The position numbers and the translations under genes are program-made. This document shows, piece by piece, positions 1 to 6,639 of a stretch of DNA of 7,678 bases (positions are counted from its first letter, which is position 1; every line of letters starts with the position of its first letter). The notes under the pieces are model-generated. The model was not told the origin of the DNA. It saw nothing but the letters and a program-made list of their open reading frames with translations, and did not search any database. Source of the stretch: Actinomycetes bacterium (GTDB taxonomy: Bacteria > Actinomycetota > Actinomycetes > Actinomycetales > Dermabacteraceae); the NCBI GenBank assembly GCA_023389045.1, contig JAEWEZ010000151.1, forward strand, positions 1 through 7,678, given 5' to 3'.

Positions 1-873
<873 letters not shown>

Positions 874-935
874 ATCGCAGGTTCTGTGACCGCGCCCCGT
901 GCGAGGAGCAGAACATAGCCCGTCAACCCGAGATA

Positions 936-984
936 GCGAGAGGACCGGGAACCGGAGGAAGCCTTCGGTTTCCGGTCTTCGCGC
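936..984 (+). terminator. Long hairpin after clpB, likely transcription terminator
   Basis: Arms 943-958 and 962-977 pair over 16 positions around a 3-nt loop (959-961). Two of the pairs are G-U wobbles in the plus-strand RNA but would be A-C mismatches in the minus-strand RNA. The stem extends outward through 940-942/978-980 and, past one mismatch, 936-938/982-984. The wobble polarity suggests it is built for the plus strand, that is for clpB. No T-run follows (TTCGCGC), which is common in GC-rich actinobacteria. It may also partly serve the convergent gene. Confidence 0.7.
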
Positions 985-1011
985 TGTTCACCCCTCGGCT
1001 GAGGTTCGCGC

Positions 1012-2052
1012 TCAGGCCGGCTCCTCATCCCACGGCATAGGTGCCTTTTCACGCCGGAACTCATAGACGCTCTGCAGATCCGTCACGGTGTCCCGGAACT
1101 CGCGGATGTCTTCCCGTTTCTCGTCGAGGCCGTCGGAGACCTGGTCAAGTGTTTCCGCGACGTCGGGGTTGAAGGGGCGCGTGACGTCGGCTCCGATATC
1201 AGCCACATCGGAGGCGAACCCGAAAAGGGGCTCACCGGGGTTGACCGTCGCAAGCTCCGCGAAGTTGTCGATCTTTCGGTATACACCGCGGTCCACCGCA
1301 CTGACCGCGCCACCGATATCACCGTGGCAGATGGCCGCGCCCGCATCGGCAACGGTCTGCACGTCAGACAAGATTCCACGTTCAACGATGTTCACGTACT
1401 GCCGGGCGGCTGAGTCTTCCCCCAGCAGACCGTCCTGGAGCGCGTAGCTAAACCGGACCGGCGCGAGGAAGGCCCCGGCATGCTCGAAGCCGGCATCGTT
1501 CAAAGTGTTTTCTGCACTGTCGAGGATGTCGCCGTGGACATCGTGGGCACGGAACAGAAAATTTACCAGGCCTCCGCCGGGGATTTTGCTCATCACCTTT
1601 TCGCGAATGAAGGAGGCAATCTCCTTCGCCTCTTCGGAGGTCTCCCACAGGTCCGGATGTTTCATGGGCGTGGGCTCAGAGGGGAGAGGGAAAGGCTGCG
1701 CGGGCCGCAGATTCCCGATGAGGTCTGCGATCTGCCCGGCCGGTGAGGTTGCCAGGGCCGTGAGCACATCGCGGGTGAAGACATGATCGGGGCGGCTGGC
1801 CTCCTCCTGCTCGGCCGCCTGCGCGATCAGCTTCCGGGCTGTCTCTTCAAGGGACTCGGCGAAACCGGTGACTTCAGACCAGGTGCGCAGAGAATCGGCG
1901 CAGTGGGCCTCTGCATCGGCGCCATTCCACGGCACAGTGAGGGCTCGCTGCGTGAAGTCCTCGGCTTGCATTCGCATCCGGGTTGCCGCCGCGGTGAAGC
2001 GGTCTGCCATCTGTTCCATCTGAACGGGGTCACAGCCCAAAAAAGTGCTCAT
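1012..2052 (-). CDS. WXG100-domain protein, possible type VII secretion substrate
   Basis: 346 residues, ATG at 2052, TGA at 1014-1012. The N-terminal ~85 residues are predicted helical with the turn motif WNG at 42-44, between a helix at about 8-38 and another at about 45-85. This is the helix-WXG-helix pattern of the WXG100/ESX family. A proline-rich linker (about 115-130) leads to a ~210-residue C-terminal region that I do not recognise and that has no obvious catalytic motif. A YxxxD element (Y258-D262) is present but lies mid-protein, not just after the second helix as in classical ESX export signals. No signal peptide or membrane segment is seen. No Shine-Dalgarno precedes the ATG. A TAGCCT hexamer ends seven bases before it, suggesting a leaderless mRNA. 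No ESX machinery or second WXG partner lies in the window. The C-terminal part could be an effector, a structural extension or something else; its function is unknown. Confidence 0.75.
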   Translation of the reverse strand: MSTFLGCDPVQMEQMADRFTAAATRMRMQAEDFTQRALTVPWNGADAEAHCADSLRTWSEVTGFAESLEETARKLIAQAAEQEEASRPDHVFTRDVLTALATSPAGQIADLIGNLRPAQPFPLPSEPTPMKHPDLWETSEEAKEIASFIREKVMSKIPGGGLVNFLFRAHDVHGDILDSAENTLNDAGFEHAGAFLAPVRFSYALQDGLLGEDSAARQYVNIVERGILSDVQTVADAGAAICHGDIGGAVSAVDRGVYRKIDNFAELATVNPGEPLFGFASDVADIGADVTRPFNPDVAETLDQVSDGLDEKREDIREFRDTVTDLQSVYEFRREKAPMPWDEEPA

Positions 2053-2059
2053 GGCAGGG

Positions 2060-2065
2060 AGGCTA
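2060..2065 (-). promoter_or_regulatory. Possible -10 box of the WXG-protein gene (leaderless)
   Basis: TAGCCT (TANNNT form) on the minus strand, separated by seven bases from the ATG at 2052. This places a predicted start site at or next to the A of the start codon. No convincing -35 hexamer is visible. The absence of a Shine-Dalgarno sequence supports a leaderless transcript, but a TANNNT match alone is weak evidence. Confidence 0.35.
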
Positions 2066-2094
2066 GAACGCTGAGGGGAGGGCGCGGGGAGGGC

Positions 2095-2119
2095 TGTGGA
2101 TAAGCAGGATTGTGGACGA
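2095..2119 (-). promoter_or_regulatory. Pair of DnaA-box-like sequences
   Basis: 2095-2103 reads TGTGGATAA, the exact complement of the DnaA box TTATCCACA. 2111-2119 reads TGTGGACGA, 8 of 9 matching the complement of the actinobacterial form TTGTCCACA. They lie in the same orientation, 16 bp apart, about 40-65 bp upstream of the WXG-protein start. The sequences are seen; binding is inferred. No dnaA, dnaN or AT-rich unwinding region is present, so this is not oriC. Confidence 0.4.
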
Positions 2120-2156
2120 ATCGCGCTGGATATCGGGTGTCAAAGGCGGCATGGGA

Positions 2157-2198
2157 TGCACAGCGCGGTGAGGGGGCGCGGTGACGGAGCGCAGTGCA
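2157..2198. repeat. Imperfect inverted repeat with internal direct repeats
   Basis: TGCACAGCGC (2157-2166) and GCGCAGTGCA (2189-2198) are inverted copies with one mismatch. Inside and overlapping lie two GCGCGGTGA copies (2163-2171 and 2176-2184), and GCAGTGC at 2191-2197 recurs at 2214-2220. The role is unknown; it lies in the spacer between leuS and the WXG gene. Confidence 0.4.
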
Positions 2199-2199
2199 T

Positions 2200-2257
2200 A
2201 CGGCCGGTGATGTGCAGTGCCGGGAACCGATTCAACACAGAGAAACGGCCGGTGATG
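2200..2257. repeat. Direct repeat of the leuS terminator arm (13 bp, two copies)
   Basis: ACGGCCGGTGATG occurs at 2200-2212 and again at 2245-2257. The second copy is one arm of the leuS terminator (its 3' arm in the minus-strand RNA). The copy at 2200-2212 lies downstream of that hairpin in the leuS transcript and could pair with the same 5' arm. Confidence 0.75.
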
Positions 2258-2282
2258 AAGAAAAAGCTTCATCACCGGCCGT
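2239..2282 (-). terminator. leuS transcription terminator
   Basis: A perfect 16-bp stem is formed by 2245-2260 and 2267-2282 around a 6-nt loop (AAAAAG on plus, CTTTTT on minus). In the minus-strand RNA the stem is followed by UUUCUCU. It begins about 60 nt after the leuS stop codon. This is a strong intrinsic terminator for leuS. Confidence 0.85.
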
Positions 2283-2297
2283 CACGGTGTCCTCAAG

Positions 2298-2348
2298 CTC
2301 AGAGCCCTCTGGCTCAGAGCCCTCTGGCTTAGAGCCCTCGGGCTCAGA
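2298..2348. repeat. 15-bp tandem repeat starting at the leuS stop codon (3.4 units)
   Basis: Units at 2298-2312 and 2313-2327 are identical (CTCAGAGCCCTCTGG). 2328-2342 differs at two positions, and a partial unit at 2343-2348 spans the leuS stop codon. The unit is five codons long, so on the minus strand each copy repeats a stop codon in the leuS frame: TGA 2346-2344, TAA 2331-2329, TGA 2316-2314, TGA 2301-2299. Each unit also contains a short GAGCC/GGCTC inverted repeat. Confidence 0.85.
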
Positions 2349-5253
2349 CCACGATGTTCACGATCCGCGGGGCCTTCACGATCACCTTGCGCACCGTCTG
2401 CCCCTCCACGAGCTGCTTCACTCGCTCCTCGGCCATGATGAGCGTCTCCAGCTCCTCAGCCGAGATCTCCGGATCCACATCGACCTTGTGCCGCACCTTT
2501 CCCTTGATCTGCACCACGCAGGTCACGGCATCAGCCTTCGCGAGCTCCGGATCAGCCACCGGGAACGGTTCACGGGCCAGCGAGGCCTCATGCCCCAGGC
2601 GGTTCCACAGCTCCTCCGCCATATGCGGGGCAAAGGGCGAGGTCATCAGCAGCAGAGGCTCGATCACCTCACGCGGGCTGCTCCCCACCTTCGTCAGATG
2701 GTTCACCAGCTCGATCAGCTTCGCGATCACGGTGTTGTACTGCATCTGATCCATCTCGCGAGAGACCGCGTCGATCGTGCGATGCAGAGCCTTGACCGAT
2801 GCCTGATCGGCGGGCTCCTCACTCACAATCACCTCACCGGTTTCCTCGTCAATGACCAGACGCCACAGCCGCTGCAGGAACCGCTGGGCACCCACCACGG
2901 CACGGGTCTCCCAGGGGCGCGAGAGATCCAGCGGCCCCATCGACATCTCGTACACGCGGAAGGTGTCCGCACCGTAGTCGCGGTACATATCGTCGGGGGT
3001 GACCATATTGCGCAGCGACTTGCCCATCTTCCCGTACTCCTGGGAGACAGGTTCGCCCTGGTAGGTGAAGGTGCCGTCGGCCTCTTCCACTACCTCGTCG
3101 GCCGGCACGTACACGCCGCGCGCATCGGTGTAGGCGTAGGCCTGCACGTACCCCTGGTTGAACAGGCGGTGGAAGGGTTCCTGGCTGGAGGTATCGCCGC
3201 GGTCAAAGAGCACCTTGTGCCAGAAACGGGCGTACAGCAGGTGCAGCACGGCGTGCTCGACACCGCCGACGTACAGGTCCACGCCACCCACGCTGTTCTC
3301 CCCGCGCGGACCCATCCAGTACTGCTCATTAGCCGGATTGCACAGGGCGTCCTCGTTCAGCGGATCGGTGTAGCGCAGCTCGTACCAGCTCGACCCTGCC
3401 CAGTTGGGCATGGTGTTGGTTTCGCGGCGGTACATCTTGGGGCCATCGCCCAGATCCAGTTCGACGCGCACCCAGTCCTCGGCGCGCGAGAGCGGGGTCT
3501 GCGGCTCCGTCTGAGCGTCTTCGGGGTCGAAGGTCTTGGGGGAGAAGTCCGAGACCTCCGGAAGCGGCACCGGCAGCATCGAGGCCGGCAGCGGGATCGG
3601 CACCTCCGGGGCGTCCTCCGCGTACACGATCGGGAAGGGCTCACCCCAGTAGCGCTGGCGGGAGAACAGCCAGTCACGCAGACGGTAGGTGGTGCGGGCG
3701 CGCCCGAAGCCCTTCTCCTGCGCGTACTCGGTGGCGCGACGCTTGGCTTCATCCTTGTCCAGGCCGTTGAGGTCCAGATCGGCGCAGGCCGAGTTGATCT
3801 TCTCACCCTCACCGGTCCAGGCGCCGCCCTCGAAATCCTCCGGCGGACGCACGGTGCGGATCACCGGCAGTTCGAAACGCTCGGCGAAGTCGTAGTCGCG
3901 CTCATCCTCGGCAGGAACCGCCATGATGGCGCCCGTGCCGTAGCCCATCAGCACATAATCTGCGGTGAAGACGGGGATTTCGCGCCCATCCATCGGGTTG
4001 ACCGCGAACCAGCCGGTGAAGACACCCGTCTTCTGCTTGTCCTCGGCGGTGCGCTCCTCCTCACCCTTGGCGGCAGCCTGCTCCTGGTAGACGGTCACCG
4101 CCGCACGCGGGCTCGCGGCGCCACCGGTCCACGCCTCAGCCGTGCCCTCCGGCCAGGCGGCCGGCAGCGCCTGCGGATCGGCCAGCAGCGGATGCTCGGG
4201 GGAGAGCACGCAGAAGGTGGCCCCGAAGAGAGTGTCGGCGCGGGTGGTGAAGACCTCGAAGGAGGCCTCGGCGGCGGGAACCTCGAAGCGAATCTGGGCG
4301 CCGTGGGAGCGGCCGATCCAGTTGCGCTGCATGGAACGCACCGATTCGGGCCAGTCCACCCGGTCCAGGTCATCGGTGAGGCGATCCGCGTAGGCGGTGA
4401 TCCGCATATTCCACTGGCGCAGGCGCCGCGGGAACACCGGGAAGTTGCCACGCTCGGAACGACCCTCGCTGGTCACCTCTTCATTGGCGAGCACGGTGCC
4501 CAGGCCCGGGCACCAGTTCACCGGGGTGTCGGACACATAGGCCAGACGGAAGGCATCGACGAGCTGCTCCCGCTCGGCGGCGCTTGCCGCGCTCACATCC
4601 TGCGGGCTGCGTCCCTGCCAGGCCTCAGGCAGTTCGATGCCGCTGTGCTCGGCCAGGGCGAAGGGGTCGATGCTGCCGTCGGCAAGACCCTCGCGCAGCT
4701 CAGCGACGGGGCGGGCACGACCCACGATCCCGTCGGGCCCCTCCGCGCTCGGATCGAACCAGGAGTCGAAGATGCGCAGGAAGATCCACTGCGTCCACTT
4801 CACGTACTCGGGGTCGGTGGTGGCGAAGGCGCGGCGGCGGTCATGGGAGAGGCCCAGACGGCGCAGCTGCCGCGCCATATTGGCGATGTTTTCCTCGGTG
4901 GTCACGCGAGGATGGGTGCCGGTCTGGATGGCGTACTGCTCGGCGGGCAGGCCGAAAGCGTCGTACCCCATCGTGTACAGCACGTTCTTGCCAAGCATGC
5001 GCTGGTGGCGGGCGTTGACATCGGTGGCGATGTAGCCCAGGGGGTGCCCGACGTGAAGGCCCTTCCCGGAGGGGTAGGGGAACATGTCCATGATGAACTG
5101 CTTATCGGGCAGTTCTGCGGCGCTGCGTCCGTCTGCGAGGGGACCGGAGGGATCCACGGCGGCGAAAGTCTCTTCGGCATCCCAGCGGTCGTGCCACCGC
5201 TGCTCGATCTCATCGGCCATCGCCGCGGTGTAGCGGTACGGTGCCTCGGTCAT
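2344..5253 (-). CDS. leuS: Leucyl-tRNA synthetase
   Basis: 969 residues. It charges tRNA-Leu with leucine using ATP in the cytoplasm and is a class Ia synthetase with a CP1 editing domain. Visible motifs are: HIGH-type HVGH (67-70) in FPYPSGKGLHVGHPLGY; an insertion of about 70-80 residues around 162-238 before VNWCPGLGTVLANEEV, which explains the length compared with ~860 in E. coli; editing-site TTRADT (336-341) and GTGAIMAVPAEDERD (439-453); RDWLFSRQRYWGEPFP (526-541); TMPNWAGSSWY (614-624, reading through the catalytic core); KMGKS (742-746) in place of KMSKS; and C-terminus RIVNIVV, typical of the family. ATG at 5253 has AAAGGA at 5264-5269, ten bases upstream. The histidine commonly seen before the first Asp of the editing motif is Glu here (E449). 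Expression is probably controlled by the leader attenuator upstream. Identity is certain. Confidence 0.98.
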   Translation of the reverse strand: MTEAPYRYTAAMADEIEQRWHDRWDAEETFAAVDPSGPLADGRSAAELPDKQFIMDMFPYPSGKGLHVGHPLGYIATDVNARHQRMLGKNVLYTMGYDAFGLPAEQYAIQTGTHPRVTTEENIANMARQLRRLGLSHDRRRAFATTDPEYVKWTQWIFLRIFDSWFDPSAEGPDGIVGRARPVAELREGLADGSIDPFALAEHSGIELPEAWQGRSPQDVSAASAAEREQLVDAFRLAYVSDTPVNWCPGLGTVLANEEVTSEGRSERGNFPVFPRRLRQWNMRITAYADRLTDDLDRVDWPESVRSMQRNWIGRSHGAQIRFEVPAAEASFEVFTTRADTLFGATFCVLSPEHPLLADPQALPAAWPEGTAEAWTGGAASPRAAVTVYQEQAAAKGEEERTAEDKQKTGVFTGWFAVNPMDGREIPVFTADYVLMGYGTGAIMAVPAEDERDYDFAERFELPVIRTVRPPEDFEGGAWTGEGEKINSACADLDLNGLDKDEAKRRATEYAQEKGFGRARTTYRLRDWLFSRQRYWGEPFPIVYAEDAPEVPIPLPASMLPVPLPEVSDFSPKTFDPEDAQTEPQTPLSRAEDWVRVELDLGDGPKMYRRETNTMPNWAGSSWYELRYTDPLNEDALCNPANEQYWMGPRGENSVGGVDLYVGGVEHAVLHLLYARFWHKVLFDRGDTSSQEPFHRLFNQGYVQAYAYTDARGVYVPADEVVEEADGTFTYQGEPVSQEYGKMGKSLRNMVTPDDMYRDYGADTFRVYEMSMGPLDLSRPWETRAVVGAQRFLQRLWRLVIDEETGEVIVSEEPADQASVKALHRTIDAVSREMDQMQYNTVIAKLIELVNHLTKVGSSPREVIEPLLLMTSPFAPHMAEELWNRLGHEASLAREPFPVADPELAKADAVTCVVQIKGKVRHKVDVDPEISAEELETLIMAEERVKQLVEGQTVRKVIVKAPRIVNIVV

Positions 5254-5263
5254 TGTGTGCTCA

Positions 5264-5269
5264 TCCTTT
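5264..5269 (-). promoter_or_regulatory. leuS ribosome binding site
   Basis: AAAGGA on the minus strand, ten bases before the ATG at 5253. It gives leuS its own translation start, independent of the leader peptide. Confidence 0.7.
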
Positions 5270-5302
5270 GTGTTGTGCGCTGCTGCTGATGGGGCCCGTG
5301 CG

Positions 5303-5315
5303 GTTGAGGATCAAC
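5303..5315 (-). other. Small hairpin in the leuS 5' UTR
   Basis: GTTGA TCC TCAAC on the minus strand, 5 bp with a 3-nt loop, between the attenuator and the leuS Shine-Dalgarno sequence. Role unknown. Confidence 0.3.
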
Positions 5316-5366
5316 TATCGGGCGTCACCTGCCCTCGGGTGTCGTCACCGCGAGGGGCGTGACATG

Positions 5367-5390
5367 AAAAAGCCCTCGCGAAGGCGAGGG
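5367..5390 (-). terminator. Attenuator terminator in the leuS leader
   Basis: On the minus strand CCCTCGC (5390-5384), loop CTTC, GCGAGGG (5379-5373), then C and TTTTT (5371-5367). This is a compact intrinsic terminator lying 114 nt before the leuS start and 41 nt after the leader stop codon. It sits inside the leuS transcription unit, not at the end of a gene, so it is best read as an attenuator. Confidence 0.8.
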
Positions 5391-5432
5391 AGCCGCGCCG
5401 ATGCCCGAGTCCGGGCTCTGGTCGACGCGGCT
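5391..5432 (-). promoter_or_regulatory. leuS leader pause/protector stem (1:2 structure)
   Basis: On the minus strand AGCCGCGTCG (5432-5423) pairs with CGGCGCGGCT (5400-5391) over 10 positions with one G-U pair. Inside it is a second hairpin, GCCCG (5416-5412) with CGGGC (5407-5403). The 5' arm overlaps the leader stop codon TAG, and the 3' arm abuts the terminator hairpin. A ribosome stalled on the leucine codons would mask the 5' arm. Alternative pairs that could oppose the terminator are AGAGCCC (5419-5413) with GGGCTTT (5375-5369), seven pairs with one wobble, and GGCG (5399-5396) with CGCC (5386-5383). Which one acts as antiterminator cannot be settled by eye. Confidence 0.65.
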
Positions 5433-5457
5433 AGAGAAGCAGCAGGAAGAGGGTCAT
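5431..5457 (-). CDS. Leucine-rich leader peptide of leuS (MTLFLLLL)
   Basis: Eight codons on the minus strand: ATG ACC CTC TTC CTG CTG CTT CTC TAG. Five of eight residues are leucine, four of them consecutive, using CTC, CTG and CTT codons. This is the form of leader peptides that sense charged tRNA by ribosome stalling, and the downstream gene encodes the enzyme that charges tRNA-Leu. There is no Shine-Dalgarno before it. Instead a TACACT -10 box ends six bases upstream, so the transcript probably starts at this ATG (leaderless). The stop codon overlaps the first arm of the leader stem, and the attenuator terminator follows 41 nt later. The peptide itself is unlikely to have another job. The ORF is too short to be credible alone; the confidence comes from codon content, position, promoter and terminator together. 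Confidence 0.8.
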   Translation of the reverse strand: MTLFLLLL

Positions 5458-5463
5458 GGGGTC

Positions 5464-5469
5464 AGTGTA
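5464..5469 (-). promoter_or_regulatory. -10 box of the leuS leader transcript
   Basis: TACACT on the minus strand, six bases before the leader ATG, so a transcript starting seven bases downstream would begin at the A of 5457. No good -35 hexamer is visible at 16-18 bp. The position just after the ldhA terminator repeats and just before the leader ORF supports it. Confidence 0.6.
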
Positions 5470-5535
5470 CGCGCGCTATGCGGTGCGGGTGCGTGTGGAT
5501 CAGGAGGCGGACGGCCCGTTGGCCGGGAGTGAGGA

Positions 5536-5600
5536 ACTACCCCGTCGGCCCCAAAAGAAAACCACCCCGTCGGCCCACAAAGAAACCAGCCCGCCGGCCC
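5536..5600. repeat. 25-bp tandem repeat copying the ldhA terminator 3' arm
   Basis: Plus-strand units at 5536-5560 and 5561-5585 match at 22 of 25 positions. A third, partial unit (5586-5600) is the 3' arm of the ldhA terminator in the minus-strand RNA. Each unit couples the CCCCGTCGGCC arm with an A-rich end (AAAGAAA), which reads as a T-rich tract in the minus-strand transcript. The copies could pair with the single 5' arm and act as back-up terminators. Confidence 0.75.
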
Positions 5601-5624
5601 TGACAGTCAGGACCGACGGGCTGG
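5578..5624 (-). terminator. ldhA transcription terminator
   Basis: Arms 5607-5624 and 5586-5603 form an 18-bp stem with two G-U wobbles in the minus-strand RNA and a 3-nt loop. TTTCTTTG follows (5585-5578). The stem starts 16 nt after the ldhA stop codon. Confidence 0.85.
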
Positions 5625-5640
5625 GAAGCGGTGAGGAACC

Positions 5641-6639
5641 TCAGCCCACCTGGTTCGGGCTGGAACCCGTGGTCAGCACCTGCTGCACCCCGTCCAGGGA
5701 AATCTCGACCAGGTTGCGGGCGGCGGTCTCGGTGAAGAATGCGAGGTGCCCGGAGACCAGGATCCGCGGCTCGGCGATCAGCTCGCGCAGCTCGGGGTAG
5801 ACCTCCTCTGCCTGGCCGGAGAAGTCCTTGGCCAGGTACTTGACTTCGTGATCGAAGAGGTCGAGCACCGCGCCGGCGAGTTTGCCGCTGCGCACGGCCT
5901 CGAGCACCGCGCCCTGATCCACATGCTCGGCGCGGGCCGTGTTCACCAGGAAGGCGCCGTCCTTCATGGCGGCGATAGTGCGGGCGGAGATCATGCGCTC
6001 GCCGTCGGCGCCCACGCTGGAGGCGGGAACGTGCAGGGTGAGCACATCACAGCGGGAAACCAGCTCCTCGATGCTGTCCACATAGGTGGCCATCTGGGCG
6101 ACCTCGGGGTTGGGGTAGAGGTCGTAGGCGAGCACCTCGCAGCCGAAGCCGCGGTAGATCTCGATGGCGCGGCGGCCGATGTGCCCGGTGCCGATCACGC
6201 CGATCACCTGATCGCGCAGTTCGAGACCCATCGGGGGCAGGCCGAAGTTGTAGCTGCCGACCATCGCGTTGATCTCAGCGTTGTGACGCAGCAGCTCCAG
6301 CAGACGCGAGACCGAGTATTCGGCGATGGCGCTCGGGGAGTAGGCGGGAACGCGAACGACGGCGAGGCCCAGTTCTGCAATCACGTCCAGCGGGATGTTG
6401 TTGAAGCCTGCGGAGCGCAGCCCCATGGCTCGGATGCCCTGGTTCTTCATCGCTTCGAGCAGGTCGCGCTCGAACATGGACATCTGCTGCACGCACACGC
6501 CCTCGCAGCCGACGGCCTGTTCGAGGGTCTCGAGGCTCAGCGGTGCCTGGCAGGTGGTGATCTCCACGCCGTGGGCCTCGCCCCAGGCGTGCATCATCGG
6601 CTCTTCGTAGGGCTGGACGCTGTAGCAGGCGATCTTCAT
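5641..6639 (-). CDS. ldhA: NAD-dependent D-lactate dehydrogenase
   Basis: 332 residues, the usual length for D-lactate dehydrogenases of the D-2-hydroxyacid dehydrogenase family. It reduces pyruvate to D-lactate with NADH in the cytoplasm. Visible: GTGHIG dinucleotide motif (150-155), followed by D173 in VLAYDLYPN, which fits NAD preference; catalytic arginine R236 in NTARA, acid E265 in DHE, and histidine H298 in SGHLAFFTETA, at the spacing expected for the family. LRSAGFNN (74-81) and VPAYSPSAIAEYSV (97-110) are typical of the lactate branch. ATG at 6639 is chosen because AAGGA lies at 6646-6650, six bases upstream, and homology begins at MKIACYS; the frame is open further upstream to 6912 but that extension reads as non-coding. 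The start codon overlaps the stop of the upstream permease fragment as ATGA. Other 2-hydroxyacid substrates are possible. Confidence 0.92.
   Translation of the reverse strand: MKIACYSVQPYEEPMMHAWGEAHGVEITTCQAPLSLETLEQAVGCEGVCVQQMSMFERDLLEAMKNQGIRAMGLRSAGFNNIPLDVIAELGLAVVRVPAYSPSAIAEYSVSRLLELLRHNAEINAMVGSYNFGLPPMGLELRDQVIGVIGTGHIGRRAIEIYRGFGCEVLAYDLYPNPEVAQMATYVDSIEELVSRCDVLTLHVPASSVGADGERMISARTIAAMKDGAFLVNTARAEHVDQGAVLEAVRSGKLAGAVLDLFDHEVKYLAKDFSGQAEEVYPELRELIAEPRILVSGHLAFFTETAARNLVEISLDGVQQVLTTGSSPNQVG

Noticed and set aside
2053..2343. Replication origin, suggested by DnaA-like boxes
   Set aside because: Only two boxes, no AT-rich region and no dnaA/dnaN nearby.
2298..2348. CRISPR array
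   Set aside because: The 15-bp units are directly adjacent with no spacers and follow a stop codon; this is a tandem repeat.
2194..5289. Plus-strand open frame of 1031 codons opposite leuS
   Set aside because: It is antisense to a certain leuS; the His/Leu/Val-rich composition is the usual mirror of GC-rich coding DNA and resembles no protein family.
5241..5603. Plus-strand ORF of 120 codons across the leuS leader
   Set aside because: Arg-rich translation of hairpins and repeats, antisense to the leader, with no family resemblance.
5254..5640. T-box riboswitch upstream of leuS
   Set aside because: I found no T-box sequence or specifier-loop arrangement; the leader peptide and simple terminator explain the region better.
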